Made by a program: the position numbers and the translations under genes. DNA of 7,244 nt from Cetobacterium sp. UBA6069 (GTDB lineage Bacteria > Fusobacteriota > Fusobacteriia > Fusobacteriales > Fusobacteriaceae), in assembly GCA_002428805.1 (NCBI GenBank), contig DIXX01000054.1, forward strand, positions 1 to 7,244, in the 5' to 3' direction. Shown piece by piece: positions 1 through 6,839 of this stretch; the first letter of the stretch is position 1, and every line of letters begins with the position of its first letter. The notes beneath the pieces were generated by a model that worked only from the letters and a program-made list of their open reading frames with translations, did no database searches and was not told where the DNA came from.

Positions 1-842
1 ATATAATTTTTTCAATTTTTTTTTTTTGCGAAACAAGATTTAAGTTTGCAGAAAATTTAGGAGTTTTAGGCTATTATCTTATAAAAAAAAGAAGATGGAT
101 AGCGTTAGCAAATTTAAAATTAGCTTTTCCAGATAAAACTTTCGAAGAGAGAAGAAAAATTGCGATTGAATCATATAAAATAATGGCAAAAGCATTTATC
201 TCAACATTGTGGTTTGAAGATTATTTAAAAACTAATGTTTCACTTGAAGATTTCCAGAGAGTGATAGAGTTAAAAGAGAAAAAAAATGGATTGGCTGTAG
301 CATTGATTCATATGGGGAATATGGAAGCTAATTTAAAAGCAGGAGAGAGATACAGGACTGTAACTGTCGCTAAAGCTCAGAGAAATCCTTATATTGATAA
401 GTTTATAACAGAGGCTAGACAAAAATTAAATGTAACATTGTTAAAAAAATCAAAACAAACTTCAAGAGAGTTATTAGAAGAGATAGAGAAACAGAATATG
501 GTAGCCTTATTTACTGATCATAGAGATAAGGGGGCAAGTGTAAGGTTTTTTGGAGAGGAAACAGTTTCTCCAACAGGCATTATAAATATAGCCTTAAAGC
601 ATAATTTACCACTTGTAATAGGATATAATGTTATGCATGGCGATAATACTTGTACAACATATTTTACAAATGAAATAGAGCTTGTAAGAACGAATTCGTT
701 CAAAGATGATGTTAAAGTAAATACTCAGATAGTAATGGAAACTATAGAAGGTATAATAAAAAATCATCCAAATCAATGGATGTGGTTCCATGATAGATGG
801 AAGTTATCTAAAAAAATAAAAAAAGAAGATATAAAGAGTTAA
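1..842 (+). CDS. Lipid A acyltransferase, LpxL/HtrB family (5' partial)
   Basis: This family transfers a secondary acyl chain from acyl-ACP to the lipid A precursor at the inner face of the inner membrane. The frame is open from base 3 to TAA at 840-842, giving 279 visible residues against about 290-310 for the family, so roughly 15-30 N-terminal residues lie upstream. The first ATG in frame is at 183, but the 60 codons before it read like the family N-terminus (GYYLIKKRR, then LANLKLAFPDK), so 183 is not the true start. The catalytic HX4D/E motif is seen as HMGNME, with its His codon at 309-311. It is followed by TDHRDKG and FFGEE, the acceptor-side block, and by the terminal signature QWMWFHDRW. 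The sequence before the kinase-like KRR stretch is hydrophobic, as expected of the N-terminal membrane anchor. A twelve-T run lies at 16-27. mtnN follows after 12 bases. Acyl-chain specificity cannot be told. The family call is firm. Confidence 0.92.
   Translation, partial: IIFSIFFFCETRFKFAENLGVLGYYLIKKRRWIALANLKLAFPDKTFEERRKIAIESYKIMAKAFISTLWFEDYLKTNVSLEDFQRVIELKEKKNGLAVALIHMGNMEANLKAGERYRTVTVAKAQRNPYIDKFITEARQKLNVTLLKKSKQTSRELLEEIEKQNMVALFTDHRDKGASVRFFGEETVSPTGIINIALKHNLPLVIGYNVMHGDNTCTTYFTNEIELVRTNSFKDDVKVNTQIVMETIEGIIKNHPNQWMWFHDRWKLSKKIKKEDIKS
16..27 (+). repeat. T12 homopolymer inside the acyltransferase 5' coding region
   Basis: Twelve consecutive T lie within the reading frame and encode phenylalanines of the hydrophobic N-terminus. 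It is the longest single-base run I noticed in the window; other coding runs reach about eight. Tracts this long are prone to polymerase slippage, so the frame could change between cells, or the run length in the assembly could be wrong. Confidence 0.9.
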
Positions 843-854
843 TTAGGAGGAAAA

Positions 855-1550
855 ATGTTATTAGGAATAATTGGAGCGATGCACGAGGAAGTAATACAAT
901 TAAAAGAGGTGATGAATCTTGTAGAAACTAGAGAGATTGGTGGATATCAATTTTTCAAAGGGACACTTTTAAATAAAGAGATTGTATTAGTTGAGTGTGG
1001 AATAGGAAAGGTAAATGCAGCTATTTGCTCAACTCTATTAATTCAAGAGTTCAGCGTAGATAAAATACTGTTTACAGGAGTTGCAGGAGGGTTAAATCCA
1101 GAGATAAATATCGGAGATATTGTTGTATCAACAGATTTAATTGAGCACGATTTTGACTGTACAGCTTTTGGATATGAACATGGAGTGATTCCAAGAATGG
1201 AGAATTCTAAGTTTAAATCAGATGAAGAGTTAACAGCTTTAGCTAAAAAAGTAGCAGAAGAAAATTTTGGTAAAGAGAGAGTATTTGTAGGTACAATAGT
1301 GAGTGGAGATACTTTTGTTGCTTCAAATGAAAAAATAAACTGGCTAAGAGAAACATTTACTGGAGAGTGTACAGAGATGGAAGGAGCTTCAGTAGCACAT
1401 GTTTGTCAAGTTTTAAATAAGCCATTTGTAATAATAAGATCAATATCAGATAAAGCGAATCACGATGCAAATATGAATTTTGATGAGTTTGTTAAATTAG
1501 CTGCACAAAATTCAAAAATAATAATAGAAGGAATGCTAGCAGCATTATAA
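855..1550 (+). CDS. mtnN: 5'-methylthioadenosine/S-adenosylhomocysteine nucleosidase
   Basis: This cytoplasmic enzyme cleaves the glycosidic bond of MTA and SAH, releasing adenine plus methylthioribose or S-ribosylhomocysteine. It removes inhibitory by-products of SAM use and feeds methionine salvage. The 231 residues match the family length (E. coli 232). The N-terminus has GIIGAMHEEV with the general acid at E12. GIGKVNAA (49-56) and GVAGGL (75-80) form the ribose and adenine pocket. VSGDTF (149-154) precedes EMEG (174-177), where E176 contacts the ribose. RSISDKA carries D199, equivalent to the catalytic Asp of E. coli. All three key acidic residues are present, so it should be active. The ATG at 855 has a perfect AGGAGG at 845-850. 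It lies 12 bases after the acyltransferase stop and is probably cotranscribed. No luxS is visible, so I make no claim about AI-2 production. No unusual features seen. Confidence 0.97.
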   Translation: MLLGIIGAMHEEVIQLKEVMNLVETREIGGYQFFKGTLLNKEIVLVECGIGKVNAAICSTLLIQEFSVDKILFTGVAGGLNPEINIGDIVVSTDLIEHDFDCTAFGYEHGVIPRMENSKFKSDEELTALAKKVAEENFGKERVFVGTIVSGDTFVASNEKINWLRETFTGECTEMEGASVAHVCQVLNKPFVIIRSISDKANHDANMNFDEFVKLAAQNSKIIIEGMLAAL

Positions 1551-1577
1551 TTAAAATTTAACAAGGGGGATTACTTT

Positions 1578-2822
1578 ATGAATATTGAAAAACTATTAGA
1601 AGAACTATATTCATACTCACTTCATGGTATAAAATTAGGATTGAAAAATATTGAGGATATTTGTAAAGCTATGAATAATCCTCAGTTTGATTATAAAACA
1701 ATACATGTAGCTGGAACGAATGGTAAGGGATCTACATCAACAACAATAGAGAGAGTTTTAATAGAAGCTGGAACTAAAGTTGGAAAATATACATCCCCCC
1801 ATATTCTTAGATTCAATGAAAGAATATCTGTAGATGGAGTAGAAATAACAGATGAGGAGATAGCATACTATTATTCATATATAAAAAACATTGTTAAGGA
1901 GTTAGAAATAACTCCTACTTTCTTTGAGGTTACAACAGCAATGATGTTTAAGTATTTTTCAGACAAAAAAGTTGATTATGCAGTAATTGAAGTTGGTATG
2001 GGTGGAAGATTTGATGCAACTAATGTTGTAAAAGGAGATATTTGTGTGATAACAAATGTCAGTTTAGATCATACTGATTTTTTAGGAAAAACAATATTTG
2101 AAATAGCATGTGAAAAAGCAGGGATAATAAAATCTAGTTCGAAAGTAATTGTAGGTTGTTCTAATGCTGATTTTATAAAGGGAATAGAACAGAAAACAAG
2201 CGTTTATACAAATGTTTTAGAAAAATATAAAACTCCAAAATATAGCTTAGATTTTAAAGATTTCAAAACAGTTATAGATTTAGATGGTGAGAGATATGTA
2301 TTCTCTTTATTTGGAGATTATCAATATAAGAATTTTTTATGTGCTTATGAGGTTTTGAGAGAGTTGGAAATTCCTGTTGAAACTATAAAAAAAGCTGTTC
2401 AAAAAGTAAAGTGGCAGTGTAGATTTGAAATAATTCCTTCGGATGATAAAGTTTTAATTTTAGATGGAGCTCATAATGAAGATGGGATGAAAACGCTTTG
2501 TGATACACTAAAATTAGGTTATCAAAAAGACGAGATAGTAGCTGTTGTTTCAATTCTAAAGGACAAAGATTACAGAAAAATATTGAGTATATTAGAGCCT
2601 TGTGTAAAAAAGATAATTTTTACATCTTTATCTGAAAACAAAAGAGGGCAGAGTGCTACTGAGCTTTATGAAGCATCAAATAAAATTGATAAAGAATATA
2701 AAGAGAATATTTTCGAAGCTTATGAATTGGCTAAGAAATATGATAGTAAAGCAATTTTATTCTGTGGGTCATTCTATCTTTTGAGTAAACTTAAAGAGGA
2801 AGTATTGAAAAATGAAAAATAG
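1578..2822 (+). CDS. folC: Folylpolyglutamate synthase / dihydrofolate synthase
   Basis: This Mur-ligase-family enzyme adds glutamate to folates with ATP, and in many bacteria also makes dihydrofolate from dihydropteroate. The 414 residues fit the family. The start reads like FolC (GIKLGL, 17-22). The ATP loop is GTNGKGS at 46-52, followed by YTSPH (71-75) of the omega-loop region and FNERI (79-83). VGMGGRFDATN (139-149) and SLDHTDFLG (162-170) complete the N-terminal domain. EKAG (179-182) holds the lysine that I take to be the carbamylated one of known structures. The C-terminal domain has DGAHN (296-300) and ends with GSFYLLSKL (397-405). One oddity is WQCRFE at 279-284, where family members usually have a P-G or P-A pair before the Arg. 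An AAGGGGG ribosome site lies at 1563-1569, eight bases before the ATG. The last 11 bases overlap the next gene. Whether it has both activities or only one cannot be decided from sequence. Confidence 0.95.
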   Translation: MNIEKLLEELYSYSLHGIKLGLKNIEDICKAMNNPQFDYKTIHVAGTNGKGSTSTTIERVLIEAGTKVGKYTSPHILRFNERISVDGVEITDEEIAYYYSYIKNIVKELEITPTFFEVTTAMMFKYFSDKKVDYAVIEVGMGGRFDATNVVKGDICVITNVSLDHTDFLGKTIFEIACEKAGIIKSSSKVIVGCSNADFIKGIEQKTSVYTNVLEKYKTPKYSLDFKDFKTVIDLDGERYVFSLFGDYQYKNFLCAYEVLRELEIPVETIKKAVQKVKWQCRFEIIPSDDKVLILDGAHNEDGMKTLCDTLKLGYQKDEIVAVVSILKDKDYRKILSILEPCVKKIIFTSLSENKRGQSATELYEASNKIDKEYKENIFEAYELAKKYDSKAILFCGSFYLLSKLKEEVLKNEK

Positions 2823-3000
2823 AGGATCATTAAAATTATTTGTACTAGTTATAATTTTAGTGATTAGTTATTATTTATATAAACAAATTATTATTTTAAA
2901 ATCTGAGTATATTAAACGAGAAGAAAAGAAACAGATTTTTTTAGAAAAAATAGATAAAACTTATACTGAAAGAAATAGTGAGTTTTATAAAGTTAACTAG
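2812..3000 (+). CDS. Small single-pass membrane protein, possibly FtsB/DivIC-like
   Basis: I do not recognise this 62-residue protein with certainty. It has a short basic N-terminus (KNR, GSLK), one hydrophobic span at about residues 7-23, then a highly charged stretch rich in Lys and Glu (about 24-50) that could form a short coiled coil. This gives an N-in, C-out topology. That layout resembles the FtsB/DivIC/FtsL septum proteins, but it is shorter than the usual 80-110 residues and lacks the conserved segment after the coil, so the link is only structural. The ATG overlaps the last codons of folC, with AGAGGA at 2795-2800, so translation is probably coupled to folC. The stop TAG overlaps the ribosome site of hprK, 11 bases ahead. 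Its placement, start site and coding style support it being a real gene. The function is open. Confidence 0.72.
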   Translation: MKNRGSLKLFVLVIILVISYYLYKQIIILKSEYIKREEKKQIFLEKIDKTYTERNSEFYKVN

Positions 3001-3011
3001 GGGAGTTTAAA

Positions 3012-4940
3012 ATGGAAAGAATCAAACAAAGAAAGTTTCCGAAAGTTAAAGATTTAGCAGATGCTCTAGGATTAGTACCCCTTTTAGATGTGAGTATGGA
3101 TTCAGAGATAAGAAATCAGAGTATCTATAGAGTTGGATATGAATTAAATGGTTTTTTTTCAGAAGGGGAAGAGTTACTTATAAATGTTAATGTTTTAGGA
3201 AAAAAAGAGATCGGTTATTTGGAAAGAATGGATGCAGAAAAGCGAAGGGAAATTTTGAACAAATATATGAGCTATTCGTTTCCAGTATTAGTTGTAACCT
3301 TAGAAAATGAAATAGTAGATGAGATTGTCTATATAGCTGAAAAATATAAAAAACCAGTATTGAAGTCAAATAATAAAACAATAGAGTTTATTAGAAATGC
3401 AAAATTTTATCTACAAAAAGTTTTAGCAGAAGAGATATTGATAGATGAGTATATACTTTTAGATGTTTATGGTGTTGGATTACTACTAACAGGATATGAA
3501 GATGCAAGATTAGGTGCAACGGTTGAATTACTTGAAAGAGGCCACAAATTTATAACTGACACTCGTTTAAAAATTAAAAACATAGCAAATAGATTTATAT
3601 TAGGATCAAACACAGCGGATAAAGAAAATGGGGATAGTCACTTTTATCTTTTTGGAAAAGATGGAAATGATATTGATGTGACAACACATTTTGGTATAAA
3701 AAGCACAAGAAAAGAGAAGAAAATAAACTTGTTGATAGAGCTAGAGAAATGGGATGAAAAAAAATTCTATGATAGATTGGGTTTAGATGAACTTCATGAA
3801 GAATTTTTGGGATTTAAAATTCCAAAGGTAACTCTTCCAGTTAGAAAAGGAAGAAATCTAGCTATAATAATTGAGACAGCAGCAATAAACTATAGATTAA
3901 AAAAAACAGGGGTAAATTCAGCTGAATATTTTTGGAAAGAATCCAAAAAGCTGATAGAAGAGAATAGAGAAAATAAAAAGAGAGGTTTAGTTGTGAATGA
4001 TAAAACAAGTATGCCAGTGAGATATATAAAATCAAGATTTAGTTTAAATGTTTTAAATGGAGAGGAATATTTAGATACGAGATACATAACTACAACCGGG
4101 GTATATAGACCTTCGTTAGCGCTAACAGGATATTTTGATATATATGGAGAGGAAGGGTATAAGGGGTTACAACTTTTCACAGACACAGAGTTTAAGTATT
4201 TAGAAAGTATTTCAGAAGAAAGCAGAGAAAAAAATCTTGAAAGGTATTTAAAAGAGGATTTTCCAGCAATTATAATATCTGGTGTAAAGGATATACCTAA
4301 TTATTTTTTAGATAAAATTATCGAAAGGAATATAATTTTATTAGAAACAAAGTTAGATAGGCCAAGTCATGTTGTTGCAACTTTTAGTGCATATTTAGAG
4401 AACTATTTTGCTCCTTCAACATCTGTTCATGGAGTGTTTGTAGAACTTTATGGTTTTGGTGTACTGTTGACAGGAAAAAGTGGAATAGGGAAAAGTGAAA
4501 CAGCTTTAGAACTAATTCATAGAGGACACAGATTGATAGCAGATGATTCTGTTAGATTTGAAAAAGGAGTAATAGGTGATATCACAGGAAGAGCATCTAA
4601 GCTACCTTACTTTATGGAAATACGTGGATTAGGAATAATAGATGTAAAAGCTTTATATGGAGTAGGAGCAGTAAGAATAAGTAAAAGGCTTGATATAATT
4701 ATTGAAATGCAGGAGTTAAAAAGTGAAGATTATTTAACTGCAATGGATTATCAAGAGTCAACAGAAGTTTTACTAGGAACAGAAGTTCCGAAGATAAAAT
4801 TATACATATCTTCCGGAAGAAATGCTGCAGCTATGGTAGAGATAGCCGTTATGAATCTAATGGCAAAAAGGATGGGATACAACTCAGAAGAGGTTTATTT
4901 AAAAGAGTTAAAAAATAAAAATTATAGAGAAAATAATTAA
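3012..4940 (+). CDS. hprK: Tandem-duplicated HPr kinase/phosphorylase
   Basis: HprK phosphorylates HPr of the sugar phosphotransferase system on a serine and also removes that phosphate using Pi, linking energy state to carbon control. Normal HprK has about 310-320 residues and forms hexamers. This one has 642 and contains two whole units. Unit 1 is about 1-320 and unit 2 about 326-635; each has its own N-terminal domain and kinase domain. Unit 2 has YRPSLALTGYF (365-375), the His in VHGV (H473), Walker A GKSGIGKS (488-495), ADD (510-512) and the HprK signature EIRGLGIIDV (536-545). It lacks the usual YDRLG and PVRPGRN, showing YISSGRN at 598-604. Unit 1 has GYEDARLG (161-168) in place of Walker A, no His and no signature, but keeps YDRLG (253-257) and PVRKGRN (276-282). 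The ATG has AGGGGAG at 2999-3005. The gene ends in two consecutive TAA. Kinase activity is expected from unit 2; the role of unit 1 is inferred. Confidence 0.95.
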   Translation: MERIKQRKFPKVKDLADALGLVPLLDVSMDSEIRNQSIYRVGYELNGFFSEGEELLINVNVLGKKEIGYLERMDAEKRREILNKYMSYSFPVLVVTLENEIVDEIVYIAEKYKKPVLKSNNKTIEFIRNAKFYLQKVLAEEILIDEYILLDVYGVGLLLTGYEDARLGATVELLERGHKFITDTRLKIKNIANRFILGSNTADKENGDSHFYLFGKDGNDIDVTTHFGIKSTRKEKKINLLIELEKWDEKKFYDRLGLDELHEEFLGFKIPKVTLPVRKGRNLAIIIETAAINYRLKKTGVNSAEYFWKESKKLIEENRENKKRGLVVNDKTSMPVRYIKSRFSLNVLNGEEYLDTRYITTTGVYRPSLALTGYFDIYGEEGYKGLQLFTDTEFKYLESISEESREKNLERYLKEDFPAIIISGVKDIPNYFLDKIIERNIILLETKLDRPSHVVATFSAYLENYFAPSTSVHGVFVELYGFGVLLTGKSGIGKSETALELIHRGHRLIADDSVRFEKGVIGDITGRASKLPYFMEIRGLGIIDVKALYGVGAVRISKRLDIIIEMQELKSEDYLTAMDYQESTEVLLGTEVPKIKLYISSGRNAAAMVEIAVMNLMAKRMGYNSEEVYLKELKNKNYRENN

Positions 4941-4944
4941 TAAT

Positions 4945-4950
4945 CGGGGG
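4945..4950 (+). promoter_or_regulatory. Ribosome binding site fixing a TTG start
   Basis: CGGGGG ends seven bases before the TTG at 4958. No ATG or GTG in frame lies nearby at a usable distance, and the family N-terminus begins here, so this site decides in favour of the TTG start. Confidence 0.75.
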
Positions 4951-4957
4951 ATTTAAA

Positions 4958-5857
4958 TTGAGAAGAAAAAAAATTAAAGTTTTAATAGAATATATCTATA
5001 TCTATATAGGGACTCTGATAGCTTCGGTAGGAATAAACGGATTTTTAGTTCCATCAAACTTGGCCCCTGGAGGAGCCACAGGACTTTCGATTTTAATAAA
5101 CTATGTTACAGGAATTCCTGTTGGAACTTTAATATTTGTAATAAATATACCACTTTTTTTAATAGGAGTAAAAATATTCGGTAAATCATATGGAGCAAAA
5201 ACATTAGCAGGGATCTCTTTTATCTCTTTAAATGTTGAGTTGGTAAAAAAGGTTGTACCTGAAATAGATAAAATTATTGATTTTACTAATCCGGGTAATA
5301 TTCTCTTAGGAACTCTTTATGGTGGATTACTTATGGGAATAGGGCTTGGGACAGTTATAAAAGCTGGTGGAACAACTGGTGGAAGTGATATTATATCTGG
5401 AATTTTAAATAAATTTTTTAGAATACCAATAGGACAAGCATTAATAATGATAGACTCAACAGTTGTATTAGTAGCAGCGTATATATTTGGAGCCGAAAAA
5501 GCTTTATACGCTCTAATAAATCTATATATGACTGGAGTTGTAATCAATAAGATGATCAATGGACTTGGAGATGCTAAAATGGCATATATAGTTACATCTG
5601 AAGTTGAAAAGGTTAGAAAAATAATAGTTGAAGATTTGGGAAAAACAGGAAATTATTATAAAGCAGAGGCACTATACTCAAAAAATAAAAGAGATGTAGT
5701 GACTACAGTATTGAGAAATAGAGAGATATTTTTATTAAAAGAGTTAATAACAGCAGTAGACAAAGAAGCATTTGTAGTTGTATCTGATGTCCATGAAGTT
5801 TTAGGAAGAGGATATACCTTTGATACAGAGTCAACAGCTAAAAGAAAGGGAAAGTAA
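4958..5857 (+). CDS. YitT-family membrane protein (DUF161 repeats plus DUF2179)
   Basis: YitT-family proteins are integral membrane proteins with a cytoplasmic ligand-binding-like tail. Their transported substrate or function is not established in general. The 299 residues match the family (about 280-300). Two related glycine-rich repeats are visible: VPSNLAPGGATGL (31-43) and IKAGGTTGGSDII (134-146), each after a hydrophobic span, the hallmark of the two DUF161 units. Hydrophobic spans lie near 8-30, 55-75, 82-98, 114-134, 160-178 and 184-200. The C-terminal region from about 206 is DUF2179, with VVTTVLRNREI (247-257) and VVSDVHEVLGRGY (274-286). The N-terminus holds a YIYIYI run encoded by a TATATC hexamer repeat. 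The start is TTG with CGGGGG seven bases ahead. It lies 17 bases after hprK and 2 bases before the DHH gene, firmly inside the operon. A role with HprK is not shown. Confidence 0.93.
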   Translation: MRRKKIKVLIEYIYIYIGTLIASVGINGFLVPSNLAPGGATGLSILINYVTGIPVGTLIFVINIPLFLIGVKIFGKSYGAKTLAGISFISLNVELVKKVVPEIDKIIDFTNPGNILLGTLYGGLLMGIGLGTVIKAGGTTGGSDIISGILNKFFRIPIGQALIMIDSTVVLVAAYIFGAEKALYALINLYMTGVVINKMINGLGDAKMAYIVTSEVEKVRKIIVEDLGKTGNYYKAEALYSKNKRDVVTTVLRNREIFLLKELITAVDKEAFVVVSDVHEVLGRGYTFDTESTAKRKGK

Positions 5858-5859
5858 GA

Positions 5860-6798
5860 ATGAGAATAAAAGAGAAGATTGAGCAAAGTAGTAGTATAAT
5901 TATAGCTGGACATGTAAATCCGGATGGAGATACAGTTGGAGCTGGATTATCTCTTCTACTTGGATTAGAAAATAAATATCCAGAGAAAAAAATAGATTTT
6001 GTTTTACAAGATTCTGTTCCAAAAAATATATCTTTTTTAAAAGGAACTGAAAAAATAAAAAAAGTAGAGGATATTATTAATCCAAATTATGATTTAGCTA
6101 TTTTTGTTGATTCAGCGACAATAGAAAGGGTAGGTAAAGTAGAAGGATTAATGGGGAATGCATTTAAGATAAATATAGATCATCATATAAGTAATCCTAA
6201 ATACGGTGATATCAATATAGTAAAAGATATCTCTTCAACATCGGAAATGATGTACTCGATTCTAAAAGAACTAGAAATTGAGATAACACTAGAAATGGGA
6301 GAAGCAATTTACTTAGGGTTAGTAAATGATACTGGAAATTTTGCTCATAGTAATGTGACAGATAAAACATTTTTAGTAGCATCAGAGTTAATGAAGCTAG
6401 GTGTAAATAACAATAAAATAGTAAATGATTTTTTTAAAACGAAATCTTTCCAAAGGATGAAAGTTTTAGGAAAAGCTTTAAGTGAAATGGTGTTTGTTGA
6501 GGAAAAGAAATTAATGTATTTCAATCTATCTTATGAAGGTTTAAAAAGTTTAAATGCAATGAAAGATGATACAGAAGGAGTTGTAGAAGAACTTGTTAAT
6601 TATAGCGATAGTGAAGTATCTCTATTTTTAAGAGAGGATGAAATAGGAAAAATAAAAGGAAGTATGAGAAGTAAGCATAATGTAGATGTGAATAGAATTG
6701 CTGGACTTTTTGGTGGCGGCGGGCATATAAAAGCTGCTGGATTCACAACAGAGCTTTCGCCAGAAGAAATTATAAAAAGAGTAGTAGAAAATTTGTAA
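5860..6798 (+). CDS. DHH/DHHA1 phosphoesterase, NrnA-like
   Basis: Relatives of this family degrade very short RNAs (nanoRNase), remove the 3' phosphate from pAp, and some hydrolyse linear or cyclic dinucleotides. The 312 residues fit soluble NrnA-type enzymes, and no membrane, PAS or GGDEF part is present, so it is not GdpP-like. The DHH domain shows GHVNPDGDTVGA (17-28) with metal ligands H18, D22 and D24, then VDSA (83-86, D84), the name-giving DHH at 108-110, and VNDTGNF (155-161, D157). The DHHA1 domain ends with FGGGGHIKAAG (284-294), the substrate-binding glycine loop. All metal-binding residues are present, so an active Mn-dependent enzyme is expected. The ATG is two bases after the YitT-type stop, with AAAGGGAAAG as a weak ribosome site inside the upstream gene, suggesting coupled translation. 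The exact substrate cannot be assigned. Confidence 0.94.
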   Translation: MRIKEKIEQSSSIIIAGHVNPDGDTVGAGLSLLLGLENKYPEKKIDFVLQDSVPKNISFLKGTEKIKKVEDIINPNYDLAIFVDSATIERVGKVEGLMGNAFKINIDHHISNPKYGDINIVKDISSTSEMMYSILKELEIEITLEMGEAIYLGLVNDTGNFAHSNVTDKTFLVASELMKLGVNNNKIVNDFFKTKSFQRMKVLGKALSEMVFVEEKKLMYFNLSYEGLKSLNAMKDDTEGVVEELVNYSDSEVSLFLREDEIGKIKGSMRSKHNVDVNRIAGLFGGGGHIKAAGFTTELSPEEIIKRVVENL

Positions 6799-6807
6799 AT
6801 AGTGTTG

Positions 6808-6813
6808 TATAAT
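6808..6813 (+). promoter_or_regulatory. Possible internal promoter -10 box before the SepF-like gene
   Basis: A perfect TATAAT sits in the 41-base gap, the longest gap in the block, and would start transcription about 20 bases before the SepF-like ATG. No convincing -35 is seen at 16-18 bases upstream (TAGAAA at 17). In such AT-rich DNA a chance match is quite possible. Confidence 0.35.
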
Positions 6814-6839
6814 TTTATAAAAAAGAAGGGGGTAAAAAA

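Noticed and set aside
2..7. TATAAT at the left edge as a promoter
   Set aside because: It lies within the open frame of the truncated acyltransferase and no -35 can be seen because the window starts there; AT-rich DNA gives such matches by chance.
183..185. ATG at 183 as the start of the acyltransferase
   Set aside because: The frame stays open to the window edge and the codons before it encode the conserved family N-terminus; no ribosome site precedes this ATG.
1546..1551. TATAAT overlapping the mtnN stop as a promoter for folC
   Set aside because: No -35 match at suitable spacing, and it overlaps coding sequence and the stop codon.
3890..4186. 98-codon - strand open frame opposite hprK (and other - strand frames)
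   Set aside because: It is fully inside a well-supported gene on the other strand, has no ribosome site or recognisable motif, and looks like a shadow of the coding strand.
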